From positions 434,001 to 498,000 of the forward strand of contig OY751494.1 in NCBI GenBank assembly GCA_963565915.1: a stretch of DNA of 64,000 bases. Reading direction: 5' to 3'. This document shows, piece by piece, positions 32,519 to 42,242 of this stretch. A program made the translations under genes and the position numbers. How positions within the stretch are numbered: position 1 is the stretch's first letter; each line of letters opens with the position of its first letter. Source of the stretch: Entoloma clypeatum (taxonomy: Eukaryota; Basidiomycota; Agaricomycetes; Agaricales; Entolomataceae). The notes below the pieces were generated by a model that had not been told where the DNA came from, ran no database searches, and saw only the letters and a program-made list of their open reading frames with translations.

Positions 32519-35500
32519 CTAGATCTCGACTTCCAGGCGAGATATGATGTCGTCCGGGGTGTTCGTGAAGTTTTCATATGGTTTAAATTCCAATCCTTCA
32601 AAGATGTTTGCGCGTAAGCGCCGAGGTGCATTCGGGTTTAATTTAAAGAAGTCCTCCACCGCTTCCTTGGCATGTTCTAGGTGATCCTCAGGTTCCCACG
32701 TGTTGTGATCCTGAGTCAGACCCTCCCATTGCACTAAATATTCCAGCTTTCCTCTCTTCAACCTTGAGTCAATAACTTTTGCGACATCGTACTCCTCTTC
32801 GCCATTGATGACTATCGGGTTTGGTGCCTGCACCCTTTGTGACATAAATAGTGGTTCCTTAAATAATCGGACTCGTGATACATTGATGACCGGGTGGATT
32901 TTCCAGGTTTTCGGTAATTTAAGTTCTACGGCGTGTGACGAAATGATTTTGGTTATGGTATAGGGTCCAATCCATCGTTCGGCAAGTTTCTTTAAGGGTC
33001 GGTTCAACTTCAGGTCTTTAGTCGATAACCAAACTTTGTCGCCAACTTTGTAAACTGGTGCATCACCCCTTTTCAGGTTCGCATACCGTTCCATCTCTTC
33101 TCGTGCTTTTACTAGCGCCGCTTCCGCCTCCTCATGAATCTTCTTCATTCGCTCTGCGAATTCTTTTGCCGGTTCTGACTTTTCTGCCCTCCGAGGTTCT
33201 ACGCCCATCCTAGGGTTAAACCCATAATTTACATAAAACGGCGAGAACTGAGTTGCCGTGTGAATTTTATTATTATAGGCGAACTCCGCGGTTGCCATCC
33301 ATTCGGGCCAATCTGTTTGCCGATGGGAAATAAATGATCTTAGATATTGTTCCAACTCCTGGTTGATGCGCTCCGTCTGTCCGTCTGTTTGCGGATGATA
33401 CGCCGTTGATAATTTAGTTGTGATCCCCAATATTTTATTTAGTTCCTTCATAAATATTGCCGCAAATTGTGGTCCTCGATCTGACGTTAACGATTCTGGC
33501 AGTCCATGAAGTTTCCAGACTTCGTCCCGATATAGTTTAGCTAATCCTTCTGCTGAGACTTCATCGCGTGTTTTGATAAAGTGTGATTGCTTTGTTGATC
33601 TGCAAGCCACGACTAATACTGCGTTGTACCCCTGAGCTTCTGGGAGTCCTACAATAAAATCTGCTGTAACATGTTTCCATGGTCCTGCATGTTCCGTGTT
33701 TGCTTTTAATTTACCAGCTAGCGGTTGAGGCACGTTTTTTGATCGTTGACATCTGTCGCAGCCCTCGACGTATGCTTTGACCATGTTTGTAATACTAGGC
33801 CACCAATAATTACGTGTAACCAATTCCAGGGTCTTCCACTGCCCTGGGTGTCCTGCAACTGGGTTGTCGTGGTGTAATTTAATTATTTCCTCCCTGAGTT
33901 CCTGACTTTTCGGAACATAAACCTTTCCTCTATGTAACCAGAGTCCCTGCTCTTCATGCCATTCGTCTGCGCGTAATGTTTTGGTATTTGTTTTCTTTAA
34001 CTCTTCTACTGCTTTCAACACTTGTTCGTCAAATTCCTTGGCATCCCTGATGCGTTTTAATAGTTTACTTTCTTCTCCATCAATAAGTATGTGACCTCGA
34101 TCCATTGCTCGCAAGTGGAAGTATTCCGGTTTTAATAATGTTACGTCTTCGTTGTCATTTTCCACCCCCTTTCTATGATCGACCCTTCTCGAAAGAGCGT
34201 CCGCCTTTCCCATTGAGGTGCCAGCTTTGTGTATTAATTTAAAGTTGAAGCGTGTTAGATACAACGCCCAGCGTGCTTGTCTGCGATTAAGCTTTCGTCC
34301 CTGCATGAAGTACTCGAGGTTTTTATGATCGGTCCAGATCTCGACCTCATGTTTGGCTCCTTCAAGGTGGTGTCTCCATGCTTCCAGCGCTCGAATTATG
34401 CCCAGCATTTCTTTATCGTGTACGTCGTAATTTCGTTCCACATCATTTAATCCTTTAGATAGAAAGGCACATGGCCTCCATTTCTCATCCTCGCATTCCA
34501 TAGATAGAATTGCTCCTGTAGCAAAGTCCGATGCGTCTGATTCTACTCTCAACTTCCGATCCGGATCGGGAGATACTAATATAGGTGCTTCCGTAAATAA
34601 TTTCTTTAGCATATCAAACGCTTCCTCCTGTTCCTCTTTCCAATTCCAGATTGTTTCTTTCCTTGTTAATTTATGTAAGGGCCCTGCCACTTTAGAGAAG
34701 TCTTTGATAAATCTTCGATAGAAATTGGCCAATCCTAGAAACGACTGAATTTCTTTGACTTTTGTTGGTTTCGGCCATTGTTTGATGGCGTCTACTTTTG
34801 AAGGATCCATTCGAATTCCGTCTTTCCCAATAATTAACCCTAAGAACTCTATTTCGTCTCGGTCAAAGAAACATTTTCCTGGTTTTAAGAATAAGTCGTT
34901 TTCTCGTAATCTTTTTAGAATTTCCTCCACGATTTCACTGTGTCCTTTTTCTCCTTCAGTTGCTACCAATATATCATCGATATAGATAACTACGTCTCCT
35001 TGATCAATCAAGTCTCTAAATATGTCGTTCATCATGGTTTGAAACGTGCTTGGGGAATTATTTAATCCGAAGAACATGACTGTTGGTTCGAAAGCTCCGT
35101 CTGGGGTTGTGAATGCCGCTTTCCACTCGTCTCCTTCTTTGATGCGTACATTGTTATACCCCCATCTGAGGTCCATTTTGGTAAACCTTTTCTTTCCCTT
35201 TAATTTATCGATCAATTCCGGAATTAACGGGAGTGGATAATTATTGCGAACGGTCCAGCCGTTAATGTGTCGGTAATCCTGTACCATTCGTTTCTTTCCG
35301 TCTTTTTTGGGTATAAAGAATACTGGCGAGGTTTGTGGTGACTTGGTAGGTCGAATATATCCTTTGCGTAATTGATCGTTTACAAATTCGGATACTTCTC
35401 TCCTTTCATCTGGTGACAGGGGATAGACTTTGGCCTTCTTTGGTACGAAATCCGGTTTTAAGTCTATAGCGTGGTCCCATGGTTTCCTGACTGGTAATCT

Positions 35501-36175
35501 CTCCGATGCTTTCTTTTCAAAGACTGATAGATATTTGTGATATTTCCGGGGGACAACCTGTTCTGCCGGTACTTCATCTGAGGGTTCTCCTTTAGCTGCC
35601 CTGAGCGTGTGGATTACTTCCTCCTCCATTTCTTCCTCATTTCCTTCTACTACTTCTTCCATTCTTCCGCCCCATCTGGTTCTTGCAGTTTTATTTAAAT
35701 AACGTGTTCGACGCATGACCAACGTTCCAAATTGTGTAATAAAATCGTCCACCCGCATGTTTCCTTGTTTAAAGGTTTCGATTTTGGCACGTGCCCATTC
35801 TATTTCTGTTGCTGATTGGAATCTTGATGTCACCTCTCTCATTAATTGCTGGAACGTGGGCCAATGTTCTGATTCCATGCACTGCCTCAAGCGTGTTTCC
35901 CCATAGGTGCCGGCGGTAGCGCCTTCCAGGCGAGACCATACTGCAATGCAAATTTCTTCCTGTCCTTGGAACAGGTCCCGGTTGACCCTGATCCATGCCA
36001 GCATCTTTGTCCACCATACTCCGAACGTTGCCTTGGCCCCATTGTACCTGCCGGGGTCTGCAGCGATTTCTAGTCGTCTTCCATTGGGACGCGGGGCGGC
36101 GGGATTATGAGCGGGAGGAGGGAGAGGGGGATTGGGAAGGGGATTGTCGAACTCGTCGTCGTTGTTGTCGGCCAT
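32519..36175 (-). CDS. C2 Gag-RT-IN in-frame fusion lacking zinc knuckle and protease
   Basis: A single 1218-aa ORF. Residues 1-152 are the Gag start (MADNNDDEF ... FITQFGTLV). They join directly to a Pol segment (MRRTRYLNKTARTRW) that continues through RT (YIDDILVA), RNase H, integrase and chromodomain to the normal stop. Because pol is -1 to gag, a 1349-bp loss (3n+2) restores a common frame. The protein lacks the CCHC knuckle, the slippery site and the DSGA protease. It would need protease and nucleocapsid from another copy to be processed and packaged. Whether it moved in this form or was deleted after insertion is open. Confidence 0.9.
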   Translation of the reverse strand: MADNNDDEFDNPLPNPPLPPPAHNPAAPRPNGRRLEIAADPGRYNGAKATFGVWWTKMLAWIRVNRDLFQGQEEICIAVWSRLEGATAGTYGETRLRQCMESEHWPTFQQLMREVTSRFQSATEIEWARAKIETFKQGNMRVDDFITQFGTLVMRRTRYLNKTARTRWGGRMEEVVEGNEEEMEEEVIHTLRAAKGEPSDEVPAEQVVPRKYHKYLSVFEKKASERLPVRKPWDHAIDLKPDFVPKKAKVYPLSPDERREVSEFVNDQLRKGYIRPTKSPQTSPVFFIPKKDGKKRMVQDYRHINGWTVRNNYPLPLIPELIDKLKGKKRFTKMDLRWGYNNVRIKEGDEWKAAFTTPDGAFEPTVMFFGLNNSPSTFQTMMNDIFRDLIDQGDVVIYIDDILVATEGEKGHSEIVEEILKRLRENDLFLKPGKCFFDRDEIEFLGLIIGKDGIRMDPSKVDAIKQWPKPTKVKEIQSFLGLANFYRRFIKDFSKVAGPLHKLTRKETIWNWKEEQEEAFDMLKKLFTEAPILVSPDPDRKLRVESDASDFATGAILSMECEDEKWRPCAFLSKGLNDVERNYDVHDKEMLGIIRALEAWRHHLEGAKHEVEIWTDHKNLEYFMQGRKLNRRQARWALYLTRFNFKLIHKAGTSMGKADALSRRVDHRKGVENDNEDVTLLKPEYFHLRAMDRGHILIDGEESKLLKRIRDAKEFDEQVLKAVEELKKTNTKTLRADEWHEEQGLWLHRGKVYVPKSQELREEIIKLHHDNPVAGHPGQWKTLELVTRNYWWPSITNMVKAYVEGCDRCQRSKNVPQPLAGKLKANTEHAGPWKHVTADFIVGLPEAQGYNAVLVVACRSTKQSHFIKTRDEVSAEGLAKLYRDEVWKLHGLPESLTSDRGPQFAAIFMKELNKILGITTKLSTAYHPQTDGQTERINQELEQYLRSFISHRQTDWPEWMATAEFAYNNKIHTATQFSPFYVNYGFNPRMGVEPRRAEKSEPAKEFAERMKKIHEEAEAALVKAREEMERYANLKRGDAPVYKVGDKVWLSTKDLKLNRPLKKLAERWIGPYTITKIISSHAVELKLPKTWKIHPVINVSRVRLFKEPLFMSQRVQAPNPIVINGEEEYDVAKVIDSRLKRGKLEYLVQWEGLTQDHNTWEPEDHLEHAKEAVEDFFKLNPNAPRRLRANIFEGLEFKPYENFTNTPDDIISRLEVEI

Positions 36176-36732
36176 GTTGTGTGAGCAATAGTGCTTTGTA
36201 GCGGGCGCGCGACCCTGTTCTGCTACTTAAGCGAAAAAGAAAACCTAAAAAAAGGAAAACCCAAAGAACGATCTGTTTACCCAGGCAGCCGAAATGCCCG
36301 AATGAAGGAAGATCTGGGAAAAATGAAAACCACGCGGTCAACACCCCTACGCGCGCTGGTTCTGTCGAATCCGGGAAAAGATCGGGGGTTGGAACACCTT
36401 TTGAGAACTAAACGTGCGCGACCTTCTTTTCCAAGTCGCCACACGCGCCAGCAGCTTTCCCGAAGGTCAGTTGCGTCGGCCTTTGGTCACCTCGACACGG
36501 GACGGGCTCAACGTTTCCCTGTGTGTCTCGAACGGCAACGCTAGTTATAGTGGGTGCACCAAGCGTTTCTCTTCTTATCCCTGAAGTCCGGGAGGTCCCC
36601 CTTAACGCTAGGGTCCGCGTGTAGTGGCGAGGTGTGACTTTTAACGCAAAAGCACGAAACGGCGGGGATAGTGATGGTGATGTGGGAAGTGTGTGTGTTT
36701 GGGCGGGCGATGATGATAAGAGCTTGTTCTTC

Positions 36733-37020
36733 TGTTGAGGCGACGCTAAGTCAAACGACGTCGCGAGCCCAAACTTAAGAACGAAGTGGGAAATGTGAAG
36801 TGAACTGAATTGCCCAGAGACCCAGCGGGAATCTCAAGAGAACAAGCTATCGAATACAAGTGAAAGTACTCTACTTATATATGTAAATTCCATGAGGCTG
36901 CGTTGTGGCAGCGTCATGCTGCGTGATAATAATGAGATGTCCTCATGTGCGATATGATGTAGATAAGATAAGATCGAGATAAGATAAGATAAAGTGAAAA
37001 GTGAAAATACGATCATAACA
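36733..37020 (-). repeat. 5' LTR of C2
   Basis: 288 bp, identical to the left LTR of C2. GATAAG repeats at about 36960-36992; TATA and predicted RNA start as in C1. The PBS complement is kept just inside. Confidence 0.92.
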
Positions 37021-37575
37021 GTGGCGGGATTGTACGTCGAGCCTTGTGCAAATGCCATGATTGATCATGTTTGAGTCGTATTGGCCGGTTCACACTTATC
37101 AACGTGCCGCACAAGATTACTCGTACTTTCATCATGGCGCACTCATGAAACTGTAAGTGAAGGGTGGCTAGTGATCTGAGTTAGAGCAGCTGTTAAAACA
37201 CAGAAAGCATGTTAAACTCACGCTCAGCAGCGAAAAATGTATCATATGACATCGTTATCCTTGGCGATCATAGGCGGTTGAAAGTGTTCGTAAACACTAG
37301 AAGACCATGTTTCTAGCTGGACATCTGGTTTGGGTAAGTTCAGGCATGTTTATGATGTGATGTAGATAGTAGTATGCACGAAGGATTTCCTCATTGGTCC
37401 ATTCGTGAACCTTCAGTCACTTGTCAAATCGTTCACGTTTGGTGGCAGCAGCTGGCAATGATGCATGAGATGGAAGGGCAGAGGTGCCCATGAGATCAGC
37501 TCTGGATGTCGCTGGGTCGTCTTGATCAGATGACTTGCCCTGCTGAACGTGTTGGCGTTTTCGTCGGCGTGCCAT
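37021..37575 (-). pseudogene. hAT I transposase, N-terminal part
   Basis: The minus strand starts at 37575 (MARRRKRQHVQQGKSS). It reads KRERFDK, a TGA, then VHEWTNEEILRAYYYLHHI and a BED-like finger (VYEHFQPPMIAKDNDVI, TGA, YIFRC ... DKCEP) and runs into the C2 insertion at 37020. The two TGA codons are probably former Arg codons or an unrecognised intron. It joins 29772-32219 when C2 and one GTGGC are removed. Confidence 0.65.
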
Positions 37576-38059
37576 GGTTTCTTGCTGCCATCTGATGAAT
37601 ATAATAGCTGGCTTTTATATCTTTTCAGTAGCCTGTATTTGGAAAGTGGGAAAAGCTCACCGCCCACTAATATTTGCTATGGTAGTTCGAACGTGGCTAG
37701 CCAGAGCGTGGTCGATAATCTAAGACCAAAAGTTCATCAGATCCAAGCAAAGGAAAAAGTGATAAGAGGGGATACGTGCATGGTGATAGGGATCTCCTGT
37801 AGCCTCATCAGAAAATCGTAGGATCGGTTGGGTTGTTAGCGGTCGTTCATGCGTTTGTGGAGAGGAGAGGCAAGTCGAGAGAACAGGCGCCTGATGTCAC
37901 AGAGTTTCAATAATAATGACACATGACCTTGTTGATTTGGCACTTGGTCACTGGGCGTTGATTCTGTATCGCGCGCATTCTGGCAACTCAATCTCTGCAT
38001 GTTCGCAGTCTCTTTCCTCACTCGTGTATCGTTCTTGTTGACTCCTTTCAACTATCAAC

Positions 38060-38540
38060 ATGATCAAGTGCCGCTCACCACATCCTCGCAATCGGCTCAT
38101 ATGCAACACATTGGAAATTTGGCAACGTGTTCCGATTTTCGAATCAGATGGTGAGGATCTGTGCTGTCTTATCATGCTCTCTTTCTTTCATACTACCTTA
38201 CAGAGTGTATTCAAGTTATGCATGGTTCGGTGTTTTGGGAGATCGGGACATATCCGCCAGATGCGATTGAGGCATATCAATGCGAGGACTTGGATAGTCG
38301 GAGTGAGTCACTGGTTATCTATGACCCACACATGCTGCACTAGCCCCACGTTGCGCTACAGGAAAGATGACCATTGATATTGTTCCATGCCTCTCACCCG
38401 TTGTCGAGGAGCAAGCCATCTTACAAAACATGCCCATCATACATGACGACTCAGCGGCGAACCAGAAGATGCGCGAGGTGATGGGTTCAATGCTTCTGAA
38501 GGTCAATATTCATTTCTCAGATGTACGATGGTGTTTTTAA
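38060..38540 (+). CDS. possible spliced passenger gene inside hAT I (128 aa)
   Basis: Divergent from the transposase, an ATG at 38060 opens an ORF (MIKCRSPHPRNRL). It continues across two well-formed introns: 38151-38203 (GTGAGG...TTACAG, 53 nt) and 38303-38343 (GTGAGT...CACTAG, 41 nt). Exons 38060-38150, 38204-38302 and 38344-38540 sum to 387 nt with consistent phase, giving 128 aa. Readable parts are VFWEIGTYPPDAIEAYQCED and MTIDIVPCLSPVVEEQAILQ. An intron near 38503 instead of read-through is possible. No domain recognised. If real, it is carried between transposase and right terminus. Confidence 0.45.
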
Positions 38541-38959
38541 TCATTAATTTTGCAGATGAACAGTGAACCACAACCACAACAAATTTGCACCTCAAATTGC
38601 ACCTCACATGTACAAAATTTGTTGGTAAGGTACAACTGCATTCTCCGCACACCATCCCTAATTGTTTTCAGTCACAGCATGCTCTTCGAGTTGTAACGAA
38701 ATTAGATCTCACTGATAGTCAATAGTGGGAGTGTACTACGAGATTGAGACCTACATCTATGTATTGCAATTGACACTGGTGAGTACCTGCCCGAGTATGG
38801 GTACATCATTGAACTTGAACTCGGATCCGTGCGAGTACTAACCTGCCAATGATGTTGACCTGCGAGTCAATGTACTCACAGGTATTCTCACGGCTCTACT
38901 TATGGTTACCTGTGGGTAACCTGGACTTGTGCCATGCCTTATGACTCAACCTCTCACAG

Positions 38960-40621
38960 CCTATGGCAATTATTTCTGGTCTTACAATGTACTTCTCACA
39001 TAGCAACTATGATAAGCACCAGCTCAAAAAGGAGCTCAAGAAGGAGCATGATCAACATGGAATCCAATCTGGTGGCGGAACAAGATTCTCAAGTTTTGCT
39101 ACCCACACTAATAGTACATATTAGTCGCTGCTTTGGTGCTATTGAGTGATGCTTGAGTTCTGGGACCATAAAATTCAATACAAAAGCAGTATGTACTTTC
39201 CTTTCTTTTGTTTTTGAACTTCAAAGTGACATTGAAAAGACAGCACCTCTCAGGAAATACATTGAGACTGGCCCTGACTCACTTCTATTTTGGAAAAAAC
39301 TATATCAAATCAACTTGCTTCTGAAGCCCATTGCATGTGGCCTTGAAACCCTTGAAGGGCAGAATACAACATGTTCCGATGTCTTCTCCATCTTTGTTGG
39401 TATCACGATCAGGTTCAACCGTGTTTTCCAAGAGCCTCATAAGTCATCCTATCTTACATTGAGACAGATGGAGGTTGATATTGGTGTACAGAAAGTGAAA
39501 TTTATCAATATCACTCAGAAACATTTGACGTCTTCAACAGATGTTTTGCTATATTTTTGGAAGACTGTACTTCAGACATGTTTACACTTGCATATCTTCT
39601 TGACCCAAGTGGGTTGTTACAACCTTGATGGTATTGAAACTTATCATGTCCTAGTTTACTATCAAGATGGTGCATTATGGCTCAATCTACCACCTCAAGC
39701 ATCATTCTTCTGGGGTACCTCATCCAGCCTTGTCATTCAGCTGATGAAATCTGCATGTAAAATGCTTCAAAATGAACAGCTGCGAGAAAAAAAGGGTGGT
39801 GGTGCAGAGGGTAAATTGCTTATCAAACAACTCACAGGTAATACTCTCTTTTTATTTGAATCCCCTTTTCTCATGATTCAACAGCATACATGTATCGAGA
39901 GGCGCCATTCACTGATGCAACTACTGATCCACTCCATCATTTGAGTTGGTGGAAGGCTAGAAGCAAGGACAGCAATGGATCACAACTCGCAGTAAGCCTG
40001 TTGTCATCTAAACATGTATGTGACACTCATTGTTGCTTTCAGAAAATAGCAATCAAGCTTTTCAGTGTCTCACCATCAGAAATGTGTGATGAACGTACTG
40101 CATCCAAGATGTCAGCATTCAGCACTGCCAAACGAAATGGTCTAAGTGGCAAAAATATCATATGCATGGCTCAGTTGCAACAGTATTGGCGTTATAGTTT
40201 TACCAACCCAAAATACTCTCATACTGCCACTCTTACTCTACTGAAGACTAAATCCACAGCCCAATCAATTCAACTCCCTGCGCCAACAATCATTGACCTT
40301 CTTAATCCAGAACCAGCCAACTCTGGAGAGCTGAACTTTCTGCCATCTGATCCTTATGGTGCCCAGGCCCTAGATGATAAAGAGGATGGTGAGGACTCAG
40401 AAGACGAAGACTCTCCAACCATCACTCGCTCATCCATCCTGTGCCTCGAGATTGACAAGCTGGTTGATTTATTAGCGCCAAAACTTCTTGCCTGGTTCAT
40501 AGAATCCCCAGCATCCAAGGACAACTCAACATCTAGAAATGCACCACTCACTAACTCTGCATCATCAAAGTGGTCTGATAATGACTCAAAGTGGGCTAAC
40601 TCAAATGACATCACCTGGTAG
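38960..40621 (+). pseudogene. hAT H transposase, C-terminal half
   Basis: Starts after an intron acceptor (CTCTCACAG at 38959), continuing the gene of 28113-29465. Reads YDKHQLKKELKKEHD, ISRCFGAIE, SSGTIKFNTKA, LRKYIETGPDSLLFWKKLYQI, LLKPIACGLETLEGQNTTCSDV. The hATC region follows (LSWWKARSKDSNG ... IAIKLFSVSPSEMCDERTAS) and an acidic, Ser-rich tail ending with TAG at 40619. Frame breaks at 39100-39150 and between 39700 and 39890 show decay, with short introns in between. Confidence 0.75.
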
Positions 40622-40653
40622 TCTTAAATAGTGTTTTATACCAAGTATAATAC

Positions 40654-41090
40654 TGTTATGGTTGACAAACCCATGCAATGCTTAGGCAGAGAGGCTTAAG
40701 TAGCAAAGGCGGATACCAAGGTGATTGCTAGATCTGGGGAATACATGCAATGTATGTACCCTATATATACTAGAAGGTCGAGTCATCTAGATGACTCTAG
40801 AGCGGTTCCGGTCTGACTCCAGAAGCGGACCCGGAGTAGGTGTGAGTCAGAGTATCTAAGTATAGTCCAATAAGTAACACAATGTCAAGGATGTGTGAGA
40901 GTAACCATCTAGATATGGTAACAATGACCATACTGTAGTGAGTAAGCGGAGGCCGGGGCCCGAATGATGTAAAAGTGAATAGTAAGCATGAAACCAATAG
41001 ATAAGATGAAACTGGCCATTAATCAGATAAGGCCTTTATGTCTTGTATCTTGTCTGGGCGATCAATGCCATGGATAGCGAATCCATAACA
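40654..41090 (+). repeat. solo LTR D2
   Basis: 437 bp, starts TGTTATGG and ends CCATAACA, flanked by AATAC on both sides (40649-40653, 41091-41095). Nearly the same as D1 except for a missing stretch near 40838 (about 20 bp) and scattered differences. Carries the same 18-bp palindrome (40780-40797). No internal region. Confidence 0.9.
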
Positions 41091-41227
41091 AATACAGTAT
41101 TATACAAAAAAAATTTGGCCCTGCGGGCTTGTATAAAACAAGAAATACACATTGTACTTACAAGACACCAGTGCCACTTGACGCTGACATATCATACCAT
41201 GCCAAATGTGATTCAGACCCAGCACTA

Positions 41228-41943
41228 ACTAGTAACTCCCACCAATGATATACACGTGACATTGACAGCATAGTTCAAACCCAGCCGGCGATCAGCGTGC
41301 ATACAAACATCAGCAAATTATGGAAATTCCTATCTAGCCATATGAGCTCCCGAAAGGCATTATAGATGGTTGTCGGCCTTACAAACCTGTTATAATATTA
41401 TCGATCAACTCACAATGCTATTTATAACCAGACAGTAGCAGGTCCGATTTGTATTTCAGATGTGGTATCATGAGTTTATCAAAATAATGCCACATACTGT
41501 GAATTGATATCATGCCATGCATAGCGACCAAGCGGCTGCAATATTTCTGCTGATTGTCTGCACGATATCTGACTTAAATAGATGTATAATTGACCATATC
41601 ATTACTTAGCCAGAGGACTCATGAACAATGACAGTAGGAAAGCAACAAAATCACGTATATTGTCAATGAATAAGCACTATGGATTGTATACGACGAGCGG
41701 AGGATATTCCCCCGAAGCCTATCAGTGTCGCCTCGCCAATATCTCTCACTGGGTCAGTCGCGCCAAGTGGTCAACTCCTCCCTTTCTCGCCAGGGCCCAG
41801 CCAAGCTCTGAGAACTGCCCCCACCTCCACCGCTCCCTCAACGCCTGCAGTGCCTGTGCCTCTCCCTCGATTAGTCCAGGTCCAGTGGCCTCACATTTGC
41901 AGGCCGCGCACTCCTCGTGGATGATTTGCAGGAAGCAGAGCTA
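41228..41943. other. segment between hAT H and C3
   Basis: 716 bp with no convincing gene. Two overlapping Pro/Ser-rich ORFs occur at 41621-41940; one frame (GLTFAGRALLVDDLQEAEL) crosses the C3 insertion point for a few codons before a stop. I cannot assign it. The C3 duplication AGCTA is at its end. Confidence 0.4.
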
Positions 41944-42231
41944 TGTTGAGGCGACGCTAAGTCAAACGACGTCGCGAGCCCAAACTTAAGAACGAAGTGG
42001 AAAATGTGAAGTGAACTGAATTGCCCAGAGACCCAGCGGGAATCTCAAGAGAACAAGCTATCGAATACAAGTGAAAGTACTCTACTTATATATGTAAATT
42101 CCATGAGGCTGCGTTGTGGCAGCGTCATGCTGCGTGATAATGATAAGATGTCCTTATGTGCGATATGATGTAGATAAGATAAGATCGAGATAAGATAAGA
42201 TAAAGTGAAAAGTGAAAATACGATCATAACA
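41944..42231 (-). repeat. 3' LTR of C3
   Basis: 288 bp, one base different from its partner. Mixes C2-type variants (GTCAAACG, four GATAAG) with C1-type ones (GTGGAAAATG). Confidence 0.92.
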
Positions 42232-42242
42232 TTACCCCCTTT

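Larger units (their letters stand above)
32220..37020 (-). mobile_element. Ty3/gypsy element C, copy 2 (C2), internally deleted
   Basis: 4801 bp with identical 288-bp LTRs (32220-32507, 36733-37020) and the duplication GTGGC (32215-32219, 37021-37025). It is exactly 1349 bp shorter than C1. The loss joins C1 positions 17918 and 19267 at a shared ATG (C2 35715-35717). Everything else is kept, including PBS, TATA and GATA cluster. Confidence 0.95.
29508..38941. mobile_element. hAT element I inserted in an intron of H
   Basis: Termini TAAGGCATAGCACGAGTC (left) and the complement of TAAGGCATGGCACAAGTC (right) are inverted repeats. The 8-bp duplication TGACTCAA flanks both (29500-29507, 38942-38949). 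Subterminal zones (29520-29720, 38760-38900) carry many GAGTAC/ACGAGT copies, as expected for transposase-binding sites. Its transposase is on the minus strand. C2 sits inside it; without C2 it is about 4.6 kb. Confidence 0.92.
25404..41227 (+). mobile_element. decayed hAT element H (tentative limits) with three insertions
   Basis: A plus-strand hAT transposase gene is present in two halves (28113-29465 and 38960-40621). The limits given are where TAGTGCTGGGTCT (25404) and its complement AGACCCAGCACTA (ending 41227) occur. That 13-bp match is the only terminal evidence, and the 8-bp flanks do not match, so the ends are weak. Tc1 element G, hAT element I and solo LTR D2 lie inside. Confidence 0.4.

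Noticed and set aside
25404..41227. 8-bp target duplication for hAT H
   Set aside because: Flanks ACTCACAC and ACTAGTAA do not match, so only the 13-bp terminal similarity supports the limits; kept at low confidence.
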